A DNA stretch of 64,000 nucleotides from Todiramphus chloris collaris (Eukaryota; Chordata; Aves; Coraciiformes; Alcedinidae). A model generated the notes under the pieces. It was not told the DNA's origin. It saw only the letters and a program-made list of their open reading frames with translations, and did not search any database. The stretch covers positions 6,075,545 through 6,139,544 of the forward strand of contig JANVCC010000077.1 in the NCBI GenBank assembly GCA_025345505.1, in the 5' to 3' direction. Of this stretch, positions 23,341 to 34,960 are shown piece by piece (the first letter of the stretch is position 1; every line of letters starts with the position of its first letter). Made by a program: the position numbers and the translations under genes.

Positions 23341-25380
23341 AAGAGATGCAGTGCTCAGGCAGGATGGCAGAGGAGAGCTGCACCGTCTCAGCGGTTAGCG
23401 CTAATGGCTGGGGAAGGCTAAAATGACAAAAAGATGTACTAACTGCTCGTACGAGAACAGCCCAGAGTAAATGAACCAATAAGAGAAACATATGGAGCAG
23501 AAAGAAGGTGCAGTATTTTTCTTAAAACTATTGATCTTTTCAATTGAGAAGGAAATATATAGAAATTGAAGGCAGCATTTTGTTGGTTTTTTACTAATAG
23601 CCAGAGAAAGTGTGGAGGATTCCCCCCCATATATATTTTTTTTCTATTTTTTCTTCTTTTTTTTTTTTTTAATATTTGTCAAAACACAGGGGAAGGGGCA
23701 AGATTGTTTTTTTTTCCTCTTCTCTTTTTTTTATTATTTCTCCATGAACAAAGGGTAGGGAATGATTGCTTCCTCATCGTTGTTCTCAGTGCCGTGGTTG
23801 CTTTGTGGGATGTATTTAATGTGCGCTTATTCAGAGGTTTTCCAGCCACGGCTTTCTGTATTTTAAAAGAAAATTAAGCACCTTTTTGTGCAGGCAGATT
23901 GATTGACGTCTTCCAGAGGATGTGGATGTTGTACAATAACGGCCTAAGAAGCTGTCACTGCTTATTTACTGGTTTAATACCTAAAATGTGTGCACTAGGC
24001 AGTTGTCAAATGCCGAGGAAGATACAAGTGAACAATCTCGCGAAGGAATTGCTTTGGCAAGACCGAAGGGTTGGACAATGAATGTACTTGACTCTGTTGT
24101 TTGTGGTCTTCAGCGGGTTCCAGCAAAGCTAACCCACATGCACATGTTCTGTCTCAGTTTGAACAGAAAAGTATCTTTTCTTCTGTTACTCATTTAAGGC
24201 TCTTTCCACAAAACTTAACGTGAATAAATAGGCAGCGTTCTTATTTGCATCGCTCTCTGCCTGCGCATGCCTCGCTCTGTATCCGCTTGCTTCCCTCTCA
24301 TCGCCGCAGTGCTCTGCTCTGCTCTTGCAGCTCCTGGTAGCAAGGAACATGAAGGGAAGCTCTCCCAAGGCATGGGTCAACAAGTTTGGCTATTGAGGTC
24401 AGATAGTAATTTCGTGACATTTGTAGCAGCTGCTAAAGCTGGAGTAAAATAACCAGCTGCTGCTGTGTAGAGTTTAGAACATCTTCTATTAATTCCTCAT
24501 TTCTGGTACACCTGAAAGCTGTCTGCAGTAACAAAAGTGATTCTGCAGGACTTTATTTATAAGGGTAGAGGAAAAAGAGGTGGTCTTCATTTTCAGTCAT
24601 TTGTACTTCAAAGCGTATTCATTTTGGAAGCCATCATTTCATTTTGATATCTGTTAAACTTGAGCTATTAAAAAATCTTTTCAAACAATTGAATTCCTGT
24701 ACTTGGGACTCTGAATGAATAGTATCTCATCAGAATGAGGGGGGTCCATCAGCCTTTATTGGAAGGCAAGTGGACGTTGTTCCTGTCTTGCCCTGAAGGT
24801 CCATTTAGGCTCAGTGAGAACAAATTGAGAAAGGCTTGCTTTAAGGGGATCAAGGAGGTCCAAGTTGTTTAAAAGGCCTTATGTCTACTGCATGTGTCCC
24901 TTGCATGACGAGGCCATAGTGGTGCTGGCAAAAAGGTGTTTTATTCCTTTCCTTGGATGTAGCTACACGGCAATGGTGAAAGGAGCATTGTAATTCACTG
25001 TCAGACGTGACATCGAGGTAGAACCAGTATTACTTAAGAGGGTCTGTGTGTAGGTAGGCCCTTCTGGAGAGCCTGGAAGAATGTGTATTAAAATGATAAT
25101 GTATAACATGCCGTGAGTGTCACATGAGCTCGTTTCTGGCACCATCACTGTGGGCGAGCCCTGTCACTCACCCCTCCCCTCGCTGCGGGATCAGCAGGGA
25201 CAACTAAAAAGCTCTGGGGACTTCATGGTAGCTACTCTTACATTGTCAACACTTCCTCTTCTAATCCCTGCTCTGAGAATAACCAAATATTCAGACTTAG
25301 CAACTGTTTTTCCTGCCTAGTAACTTCATCTCCCACAATGTCTGCTTTTGAGAATGTGTCTGGATTGCCCAGTGAACCAC
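23341..25380. other. Intronic sequence with T-rich tracts
   Basis: T-rich patches lie at about 23636-23672 and 23707-23733. The rest is unique. The segment 24200-24330 has a cluster of C-rich, CpG-containing sequence but no recognised exon. Confidence 0.5.
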
Positions 25381-25383
25381 TCG

Positions 25384-25403
25384 TGTGTGTGTGTGTGTGT
25401 GTG
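25384..25403. repeat. GT microsatellite
   Basis: About ten GT units in a row. Confidence 0.9.
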
Positions 25404-25924
25404 GTTTCTTCCCCCCCTCTGTGGGTCATTGCTTTTTCTTTTTTGTTGGTTTTTTTTTTAAGTCCAAAAAACTGTTCTGCCAGCTGCTATGCTTTAGAAT
25501 TGCTTAATACTTTTATTTAATTATGAAACTGTTATTATTCTTTTTTTTTAAACAACAACTTGAAGAGCAAACGAGGAGTCAGGAGACCTTTGGTGTCTTG
25601 AGATGTGTGCACATTGCACAGGAACGTGGTGTTTATGCTTAATTAAAAGGTCACTGTTTGTTGAATGAGGCAACTGTCTGCTAGATCCTAGATGCTGAGA
25701 TAGGATTCACTGTGGAGAATATAGATGGTATTGAACGTGCATGTTATAGGGGTGTAACACATATCTTGCCACTGTCCCTTAAGGAACATCATTCAGCTGA
25801 TAAGGATCTTGGACATGGAGTTGTTTAAAATGCGGGGAAGGATGCAGAAGTTGGTGAACCCAGAGGGTTGAGATGATTCTTGAATATTACAGACAGTCCT
25901 ACTTGTCTTTTAGGTTGGTTGGTT

Positions 25925-25985
25925 GTCTCTGGCTTAGTTTACCCATCTGTAAAATAGGAGTAACACTGCTTACTTAACACTTACC
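25925..25985 (+). repeat. MIR SINE relic, 3' core
   Basis: CTCTGGCTTAGTTTACCCATC and TGTAAAATAGGAGTAACACTG followed by CTTACTTA match the conserved MIR segment 'ctcagtttccccatctgtaaaatggggataa...cttacct'. A piece resembling the MIR 5' core (GAGGAGTCAGGAGACCT at 25573-25590) lies about 350 bases upstream in the same orientation. That spacing is too wide for a simple MIR, so it is either an interrupted copy or chance. Confidence 0.75.
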
Positions 25986-26135
25986 CGAGACAGAATTTCA
26001 TATTCTCCATATTTTGGAAAACGTGCTGGTTTGAGGTGGAAAGGACTTTGGAGGAGTGGGGTTAAGGTAAATAAGAAGTGGATAAAATTAAAGAACTGGG
26101 TGTGGTTGGGTTTTGTTTGGTTTGTGTTTTTTCTT

Positions 26136-26258
26136 CCCCCCCCCCCCCCNNNNNNNNNNNNNNNNNNNNNNNNNNNNNNNNNNNNNNNNNNNNNNNNNNN
26201 NNNNNNNNNNNNNNNNNNNNNNNNNNNNNNNNNNNNNNNNNNNNNNNNNCCCCCCCCC
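26136..26258. other. Assembly gap of 100 N flanked by poly-C
   Basis: Fourteen C precede and nine C follow exactly 100 N at 26150-26249. A round 100 N is usually a placeholder for a gap of unknown size. The flanks suggest that the missing sequence is, or contains, a long C/G homopolymer. Open frames spanning the gap are artefacts. Confidence 0.97.
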
Positions 26259-29200
26259 TTTCTTTTTTTTTCCTTTTCCCTTTTGATTTCATAACAAAAT
26301 CATATGTAAAAACATAAGCTGCTGATTGATTATGCCAGCTGACAGTTTGTCAGGATGGGATTTGTGTATTTAGAGTTCTCCTTTTTTTTCTTCTCTCCTA
26401 CCAGATGCTGATAGTATTCAATAATTATGTTTATGAAAGAATTTTCATTATGGCATTGTGGCTTCTTGTTCTCAGAAGTGTTTGGAACGGGACAGCCATG
26501 AGAAGCCAGATTGCATGACATATTTCAGGCTTTGTTTCTCCCTGACCACATGCACATTTTTAATTTTTTTTTTTTTTTAAATTTCCTCTTAAAGTTTGAG
26601 CAAAAATTGTATTGATTCTAGCAATATCATGGAGACTTCCACTTCAAGTCAGTACAGCTATAACCTACTGGATATTTTGAGTTTTTAAAATGCAGGTTTA
26701 CTCAAGAATGAGTTTATCTTTTTTTGGTGCTACCATAGTTTATTCTTGTTGCAGTGCTCTGTGGTCCAACCAAAACCTGATGGAAAATGAAGATGTAAAA
26801 CATGGGCCATGTACGCTACTGGGGACTCGGCTTGTGCTTTACAAGTCTCTGAGACTTTGCTCACACAGATGCTTCTCCTTGGGATTCATCTTGGGGCTTA
26901 AACAGATTCTACCATTTCCAAGAGATGTTTCAGAGCAGATTACAGATCTTGCTGTGTTGGCCAACCTACTGTAATTTTTAGATGTTAAACTCCCATTTTT
27001 ATCATAATAGAGTATGCTTATTTTTAAAGGTGATCAACTATTACCCTACCAAATCAGCCTTTACAGAGCTGCCAGTAACCAAATCTCAGCAATAGAGCTG
27101 TGAATTTCAGCTCAGTAATGTGTGAACTTCCAAGTCTATATGGAAATGTGTGATGCAGTATTTATTTATTTACCTCCTCCCACCCTTCCCCACAAGAAAC
27201 AAACAGAAATGCAAAAGGAAAAAAAAAAAAAACCAAACCCACTCTAATATCAGAACATGTCAGGGAATGTAATACCAGATAGTTCTAACAACAGAAGTCT
27301 TCTGTCTTTTCTGGTAAAGAGCATGCTTTTTTTGGAGTAGAAGAAAAATATATTCTAAGCATCCAGGGTGGGCAATACTGCTGGGGTAGGCTGGTTGGAA
27401 ACACAACACTTTGTTTTTTAGGAAAGGTTTAAGCTAGATAACATGAGTATTCTGAGGCATCTTTTTGCATGCATAATGTTGGAAGTTATTTACAAATATT
27501 CCATATAAACTCTTTTTTTTGTATGCTGTTCTACCATTAGAATAGTTAGACTCTGTATTATGTTTTTTTTTTTCCCAATCAGTATGCAAAATACTGGTTG
27601 CATTGGTGTGTGAATTGAGGGGAACTGAATGAATTGGTTTGCTGTCAAAAACCACATGCAAAGTATGTAAGGTTTTGATTTCTGCTTTAGTGGTTCTGTT
27701 ATCATTGTTATTTACAGTGAGAGTGGCTTTTTATCTCTGAGTTTGTGCTCTTTAGCCTACTTTGCAATTGAGTTCTTGGTTTTGTGGTTTTTATCAGCAA
27801 CATTCAGCCTAGCTTCTAGAGTTCTTAATTTTGCTGTTTGCAGGTTCCATTGCTAGCTAGATCTTTAAGCTAGATAAGTAGAAAAAGTGCTTGAGAATCA
27901 CAGTAGGGTAAAATTCCTCCCCTTGACCATGACATGAAATGGATAAAGACTGAACATTTCCCTTTCAGGAAGGCTACTTAAGGACAGGTCTGAGTTTTAA
28001 GACTCTTGAGGAGTCTGAAATTGGTCGAAGAGCTCTTCCTTTCAGAATTCTGTACATGTCTAATATCTTACGAATCAGAACATAATTATATTTTAAAATA
28101 ATGGAAAGAATTAAACTATTTAACTTCTAATGTACGAGACTCTTTGAATGTTACTTACTTTCAGTAATGTTTTTGGTTCATATTGCCTGTACAAAATACA
28201 TACTGAAGAAAAATAAAAATAAATATAAATCATGAGCTTTGAATTTCACAGTTGCAGGTTGATGAACGAAGGTTTGGAAAGTGAAGAATCGGTGTTTTTT
28301 AAATTTACCAAGCATTGAACGCTCTTGTGTTCTCCTATGTTTGAGAGCAGTGGAAAGCTCTTCTTGAATGGGCAAGCTGGTGGTTTTTTCCTAGCATCAT
28401 GCTCCCAAGATCTTACACTGTTTAAGAAACATCAAATACTGTCAGTCATATGATGAAATTGAGAAATGGTAATTCTGTTTGCTCTTGTCAATAACCTTGG
28501 GAAAGTCAGTGGTGATGAAAGATTTTTTTCATCCAAAGGAAAGCAGAAGCTGGATCTAATGTACTTAATTCAGCCGCTACTTCCCTTTACCCCCTCATAC
28601 ACTGAGCAGGATCTTTCCTACTGGTAGACTAACATTTGGAGGACAGTGTTCCACTATACATGTCTCTAATTTCACCAAACTCCTGGTAATATTTTATTGA
28701 GAACTAAAGCTATTACTTCTTCATTAAACACCACCAATAATTAACCAATGGTGCTTTGTAGTTTAACCAGCTGTGTGACCGTAAACAGCTTTAAGAAGGC
28801 TCTGTCTTCTCCTTAACATCTTCCTGAGAAGCAGAAGTGACTTTCTGTATCTAGCACACGACTGAATTACGTCCAGCAAAGCACGAAAGGACATGTGATT
28901 TCTTGCAAACATGCTGGAGTGATCAAGGTGGCCTACGTATAGCTGGGCCCCATGGGTTGGGGTAGTGGAGGCTATGCCGTGACATAATTTGTCTCCCTGG
29001 GGTTGGAAAACAAAAGACTGCATAGAAAATGAGCAACACAATGATTTATCTTATTGATAGGCATGAAATTAGCGGCAGCGCGAAGAGGAAATTTGCTGCC
29101 TGTTTTATACCATTCTGCTGTATGCCCATTTCTTTTGATTGCAAGGAATTCCCTCCCGCTTGAAGATGTAGCTTTCGTTTTACAGCTTGCTGTGCTCGGT
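26259..29200. other. AT-rich intronic sequence, nothing recognised
   Basis: Low-GC unique sequence with small homopolymers (T14 near 26565, A13 at about 27219-27232). No exon, RNA gene or transposon is recognised. Confidence 0.5.
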
Positions 29201-29720
29201 GGGCATCAGGACTGTAGTCTGTCAGTGACGTAGCATCGCTTTCATGAGACTGGGGCTACAGTTTACAGGCACGGTAAACACCTTCTGATGCTTCATTCCA
29301 ATTGTTAAGTGTATAACCCCCTATGTGCTGTAGAAGGCGATTTTACTTGATCTTTTGTGATTAGTGGTGAGAAATGTAGCTTTATACATACATACAAACC
29401 CATTTTATAAATTGCAAACTATATTTAATTAGCATTATGCACCCACAGCCACCTCATCTATTCTTGTCTTGCTAATCTGCCTCCCTGGACTCCACTGTTC
29501 CCAACAGCTCAGTGTCTTCAGCCGCCATTTACAGATTAATAAATCTGCCAGGGAAGCATTCCCTCCTTATCTGTTTGTCTGTGGAAATACCCCCAAATGT
29601 TAACTCTGACCATAAGCCTTAGATGAGCAATTTTTATGTCTCAGCAGCTGGCAGCTCTTCCCGCAGCTAAAAGTGCCAGGATTTCTGAAACCTGATGCTT
29701 TATCCTTCAGTACCAGAAAC
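29201..29720. promoter_or_regulatory. Candidate conserved non-coding element
   Basis: Long repeat-free block. Key parts are TATATTTAATTAGCATTATGC (about 29421-29441), CTTGCTAATCTGCC, GCCGCCATTTACAG followed by ATTAATAAATCTGCC (about 29522-29550), and CAGCAGCTGGCAGC (an E-box, CAGCTG, near 29644). It is strongly enhancer-like in character. No alignment was available. Confidence 0.42.
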
Positions 29721-30084
29721 AGGAGTTTAATTCCCCCAGCGAGGGGTGGGACCCAACTTTCCAGCAGAACAAAGTCAGCTCATTTGTTTCTCCTGTTATT
29801 TCCTAGTCATCAGGCTTGTGAAGGCTGAAGATTTGGTGTATGGAAGTACTCAGTTATGTTGTAGGAAGTTCCTGGGATGCTTGCTCAGAGATGCCTGTTT
29901 TAACTGGGGCTTGAATCAGTCTCTCTGGGGGAGATCCAGGAAACTGGTTTTCTGTGTTACCCAGTTCTCAGTTTGTTATCCACTCAGAGTGGCCACATGT
30001 TACTTAGCATCTATGTTGCATTTCACAGGTCTGTCATTTAAACAGTTTCCCTTTTTGGTGCCTCCCTTTTTCACTCCACGCTCA

Positions 30085-30205
30085 CATGTTTTTTGGGCAG
30101 GGTCAATCTTTCCCACTCTCTTGTTTGTACAGTACCTAGCACAAAAGGACTCTGTTCTCTTGGTGGTGCCTTTGGGCACTGCTGTTAGACAAATAAAGGG
30201 GTATA
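30085..30205 (+). repeat. L3/CR1-like LINE 3' end relic
   Basis: The order of motifs TTGGGCAGGGTCAATCTTTC, TTTGTACAGTACCTAGCACA, then a TGGTGCCTTTGGGCACTG segment and GTTAGACAAATAAA matches the 3' end of the ancient L3 family ('gggcagggactgtcttt...tttgtacagcgcctagcacaatgg...aatacaaataa'). The element is inactive and only the last 110-120 bases are clear. Confidence 0.8.
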
Positions 30206-31280
30206 AAGTTTGCATCAAACTTTTTTGCAACCCGTCTTGCACAACGAGCCGGCTGTGCCAATCTGTACAATGCAGCGATGTCTCAAATGCTGGATGGCAC
30301 TGTGTGAAGGATTCATTATGATTTTGTGATCTGTAACTCCAATCTAATGTTGTCAGTCGCTCTGGATTGCAGATCTGAGCACTGTTAGAAACCCTGCCTC
30401 CAAACTCTCACTTGGTGAACAAATGTAGTTCCTACAAAGGCAACAGTAGCAGTCCTGTTACTTAAGTAAACTAAACCAAAACAAAATAATATTTTGTGAA
30501 GTAATTCCTTAAATTTTTGTTCCTCTGGGATTAGAGCTCCAGAAAGAATCCTAGAACTAATGTAAAATAACTCTGTGTGGATGTGCCTTTACCCTCTGAG
30601 GAGATGGTGAATGGAACCTTTTTTTGTGAGCCCCGTAATTTCAAGGAAATATGACTTGAGTCAGAAAGGCTCAGGCTAATTGTGGGGTGTTTAGCTCAAG
30701 GCCTGAAAGTTTTATGAATGTATCCCAAGGACTGGGCTTGTTAGCATGTGGAAGAACATCTATGAATGGATGTGGAGAGGAGACATTGTGTAGTCCTGCA
30801 GGCTGTTGGTTTCACTGTGCTAGATGCACATCCATGTCAGAGATGGTCAGAGGGAATAGTCTGTGGATAGATGAAGAAAAATAATAGAGGAGGGGGTATG
30901 TGGAGACATCTCTCCTTCCCTACTCTACTGGTTATTTATTATTTTCCCCTTGAGAGTTTGTTGAATCTTATTGCAGTTATGCAGGAAGTTACACAAAACA
31001 GCAAACAGAGCCAAGTTATTTATTGTGTCTGCCTCAACCATACTTCTCCTTGCCTCCTTCATACTTCATGTTTGGCAGTTTAATATATGTAAAATTGAGC
31101 TAAGAATTTAAAATTAACTGTTGGAGCTTGATAATACTTGGAGCTCAGTTAAACTGGAAAAAACCCAAACCAACCTGAGCAGGTAAAAGATGGAATGGAG
31201 AGACAGGAATCTTCCAAGGTTTATCTGGTTGAAGTTCCAAGAGCTTCCTGACTTCTCTAAGGGGACAGCCTGATGTGATG
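30206..31280. other. Intronic sequence, nothing recognised
   Basis: Unique sequence with no simple repeats worth noting. Confidence 0.5.
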
Positions 31281-31284
31281 CTGG

Positions 31285-31345
31285 TTGTATTTTACAGGTG
31301 GGGAAAGTGAGGCATGATGAGCTTGAGTTGATTTGGCTATCAGAA
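31285..31345 (-). repeat. MIR SINE relic (reverse orientation)
   Basis: TATTTTACAGGTGGGGAAAG with TGAGGCATGATGAGCTTGAG is the reverse complement of the MIR 'ctcagtttccccatctgtaaaat' core with its flank. The weaker match may run on to about 31400. Confidence 0.7.
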
Positions 31346-31400
31346 GGAGCTGATGTGGATGGATACAGATGTTAAAGACAATGAGATGATTATGGGCTTC

Positions 31401-33940
31401 CATTTACCACGTAGAGAGATTTATGGTTGTCAAAGATGGGACCACCTCCTTGATGGCCAGATAGTGTGTTCCCATGCTCTGTCTGGCAGGGATGCTTTCT
31501 TCAGCTGGTGAGGGACAGGGCAGGGGGCTGGGAAAGCCTGAAGCCACCACACAGCTGGAGCCTGTTAGTGTTGAGAAGTTGACAGAGTACTTGCATGTTT
31601 GAAGTATGCAGCGCCTCTGGGACATGTGTGAGGCAATGCTGTTTACTTGTATCTACTTGTTTTCCTGGATAAAACTGCGTAGTGTTTGCTTGCATCTGAG
31701 GCCATCTCTGTTGTTCCTGGCTAGTCTCCAAAAGTATCTGAAGGCACTTAGAGTCTCCTCTCCCTTGCCTGTGATTTCCTTGGTGGAGCACTGATAAAGA
31801 GACCGTGATGTGACTCACTTTCTGATTTATGTGGAACAGGGATGCTGGGGCTGGTCAGTAGGCACTAGAAAGGTGTTTTGTTCTATTCAGTTATACTCTC
31901 AAACCAGGAAAAATGTATTTGGGTATTGTGTTTGATAATAGGTCAGCTTGATGCTTCTGCACAGAATCATTACCTTGAGGAACAAGAATATAAAGCAGCA
32001 TTACAACTCTTAAGAAGACCCTGCTGTGTTCCCTTGCTGTAATCTGAAGAGCTAACGATCATCTTAATCAATGAACTCCAGCTTGGGAGTCCACTAAAAA
32101 AGAATTTAATTTAATTGGAGTAAAAGAAATCTTACTGGAACTACCAGTTGATTGTTTTATCCCAGACTAGTATTTTAGCTGATCCGATTTGCTCAAGCCT
32201 CACAATACTTGCAGTGCTTTTCCTTTTTCTTTCTTCTCCTTCCCTCCCCTTCAAATGCTCTACAGATCTGCCTGAAGAGTAGTCCTCTTGACACAGGGGC
32301 TGCAAATGGCACTGTAGGCACCTGGAGTAATCCTCAGCTTCATCTTCTGCAGAGCTGTGGCTTTCTCTAGAAGAGCTTTCAGGTGTTTGACACAGACTGC
32401 GCTGTGCTCCCTCCTAGGGCACCCTGTCCTCTTGTCTGAGGAAGTCTCCTACTTGCTGGAGGTGTTATTGATGAGGGTTTAGTGAGTAATTAGTGCTGTA
32501 ATTCAAACTTTGTCTAAGAATTGCCTCTGTGTTTTCCCATCAGATAGGATTTATAACTAGATGTCACATCTTTTCTTAAGGTGATTTTTTTTCTTTCTTT
32601 TTTTTTTTTTTAATTCCCCCCCCCCTCCTTGACTGGTGTTAGGCTCCTTCTATGAATGATTTCGGAGTGGTGTGCCTGCCTTTTGCCTGTCCCTCTTTAT
32701 AACATACATATATATTGCATTGATGTTGCTATAAGGATCAATTTCTGTTCACTTCACCTGAGAAACCTCATTGCTGTCTTTTCCTGAGTAGACAAAACCC
32801 ATTTAGAAGTCCTGCAGTTCCTGGAGTGGGATTTTCAGTGTGATCCCTGTAGGTGCAGCAAATGGAGTGTTCCAGGATGCATTTTTTTCAGACTAAATCT
32901 CATATGTGAGGATGAGATAAACCTGAAAGTTTTAAAACCTAACCAAGTGAAATCTCCCCAGTAAGAATTCCATCAGAACAGTGATGGCAGAGAACTAATT
33001 GATGGTCATATTCTTATTATTGAATTGTGAGAGCAGAAAAATCCCACCTTTTATTTTGCCTTCTTTGTTGTTTCATGTAAGGCTATCATTGACCCTCTCC
33101 TGGTCTGTCTGTATCTGGTTCCTCAAATGGATGGGTGCTTCTTTCCTCTCCCCTCCTCCTCCCCTTCTAAGGTGTGAATGCTGATTTTGGCAGTTTACTT
33201 CCAACTGAGATCCAGCGATTGTTTAAATTGAAATGGTTATTCTAAGAGGATTGGTGGGGTATTTTCATGGTTTGTTTTTTTTTCTTTTCTTTTTCCTCCC
33301 CCCCCCAATAATGGGACAGCATGTGCAGTGTGTTTCATGAAGTCAACAGCTGAATCTTTTAAATTACACCCTCTTGTCCTTTTCTCTCTCTTTCTCCCTC
33401 CTACTTTGGCTGAAGAGCATCCTGGAGGGGCGGAAAACAAATTTGGCACCCACATGGTAGAGAGCACTGATTAGCTCCTAAAAGAAGCAGCAAGTTGATT
33501 GCTTGCAGAGATGATGTAAGCCATTGCTCTGGGGTACATCAGGTTGGATTTCTCATGCTTTATCTTATAAAGCCTAAATTAACAGCTGGTTTGGTTTGAG
33601 TTCTCCAGGATCTGACTAAAGGATTACAGTCCGTTCTCAAGTGATTCAATCTAGTTTAATTTATTTCAGGTCTATCAGAAAAGATCAATCAAAGCTCTTT
33701 TGAAAGTAAAGCTGTAATCGGCCTGTGTACTTAGATGTCACTGGTGTTGTATTTGCTTCTCTGGTGGAAAAATGTTCAGGCTGCAGCTAAGACTATGGCA
33801 GTGATATATATGTAAAAAAAAAAAAAAACCCAATTAGAGTTTTTTAGAAGGTTACTTGTGCTTTGAGAACCATTGCAGCCTGCATATGTCTAACCAAAGC
33901 TGCTTTTTTTTAAACCTTGAACTTGAAACTGTACTTGAAC
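31401..33940. other. Intronic sequence, nothing firm
   Basis: Contains T-rich/C9 tract at about 32585-32625, a T/C tract at 33275-33306 and an A15 run near 33815. The segment 33540-33740 is AT-rich and repeat-free and may be another conserved block. No exon is recognised. Confidence 0.5.
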
Positions 33941-34130
33941 TGGGAAGGATCGTGGTTTAGTGGTTAAAAAATACAAGTAGGAGTTGGGAATCCAGATTCC
34001 TCTGCTGATTGCTAGACCTAAGACATGACCTCAGGCATCTCCTTTAATTGCTGTTTGTCTCAGTTTCCCCGTCTCTACAATAGGAACAGCAGCATTAAAA
34101 TGTTCCAGTCATCTAGACACAAAGTAGCTT
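33941..34130 (+). repeat. MIR SINE, tRNA-like head and core
   Basis: The copy starts with GGATCGTGGTTTAGTGGTTAA, which is the tRNA-derived head with a box A-like motif. It continues with GGAGTTGGGAATCCAGATTCC (the 'gactcaggagacctggattc' part). The core then reads TGTTTGTCTCAGTTTCCCCG and TCTCTACAATAGGAACAGC. Order and spacing match full MIR, making this the best preserved MIR in the window. MIR predates the mammal-bird split, so finding it here is expected but copies this readable are few. Confidence 0.88.
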
Positions 34131-34915
34131 GTGCTTACAGAAGGGTGCGATTTAGAAATCAGCATATTCAACTAAGTGCAACTCTTTGTACACTTCCTTA
34201 AATAAGCGGTCTATATTGTTCTCTTAGTGTGTAGAGCTGGAAATGACAGTATAGCTAATGCTAAACTGAATTTTTGGCTGACGAGACCAGCTAATCAGAT
34301 TTTAGGGAGCCAGGTTGCTGCAGCCTCAGGAAGCCAAGTATTGAACCTCTCTACCCGTTTCTGTTTTTTGAAATCTTTTGGAGCCGAAGCGTCCCGGCAG
34401 ACTTCATGCCAGATCAGGTATCAGCTGGCTTCTTGCCACTGACATAAACTCCATACCATGGTCTCTTGTTAATTTGACAAGAACATAATTGAGTGCCCAC
34501 ACCCTAACTGCATAGATGCTGGATGATCTGGTGCTGCAGACGTGTGATAAACATCGTGGAAAGGTGGCCTGATTTTTAGCAATTGCACAAGAGTTTGTAT
34601 GAGCTTGGTTTAATTAATTCCATAACTGATTTTTTAAGGTGCTCATTTCTACATGCAGTCAAGGTACAAGGATGGCATAAAAAATTAGAAAAATATCCTA
34701 CCAAGGCATCAGCCAGAAGTTGCTCACCTCAGTTCTGAGTTTCTATAATTGTATGGACTGAACGTAAAGTTGTTCATTCAGTGGCACGTAGCTTGGTCTC
34801 TGAAATTCATTCAGGTGCTTGCTGGACCTTTGGGAAGGAGGAGTGGCTCTGTTGGCCAGCGTGATGTCATGTGGCATTAGATGTGCCTCACCAGTGAAGA
34901 AAACAACTTGCCCAT
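34131..34915. other. Intronic sequence, nothing recognised
   Basis: Unique AT-rich sequence without recognised features. Confidence 0.5.
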
Positions 34916-34929
34916 GGCACCAGTTCCCA

Positions 34930-34960
34930 GTGCCTCTCACTGACTTCGGTGGAAGTGAGA
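34930..34960. repeat. Possible small relic of the palindromic amniote repeat
   Basis: CCTCTCACTGACTTCGGTGG followed by AAGTGAGAGAGG forms an imperfect palindrome around 'cactgacttc.gtgga'. This is similar to the centre of the ancient element seen elsewhere in the window. Confidence 0.35.

Noticed and set aside
26031..26294. Open frames crossing the N gap
   Set aside because: They exist only because N is translated as X.
29746..30321. 191-codon open frame, the longest in the window
   Set aside because: It runs across the L3 LINE tail at 30085-30205, which is non-coding, and shows no known protein or splice context.
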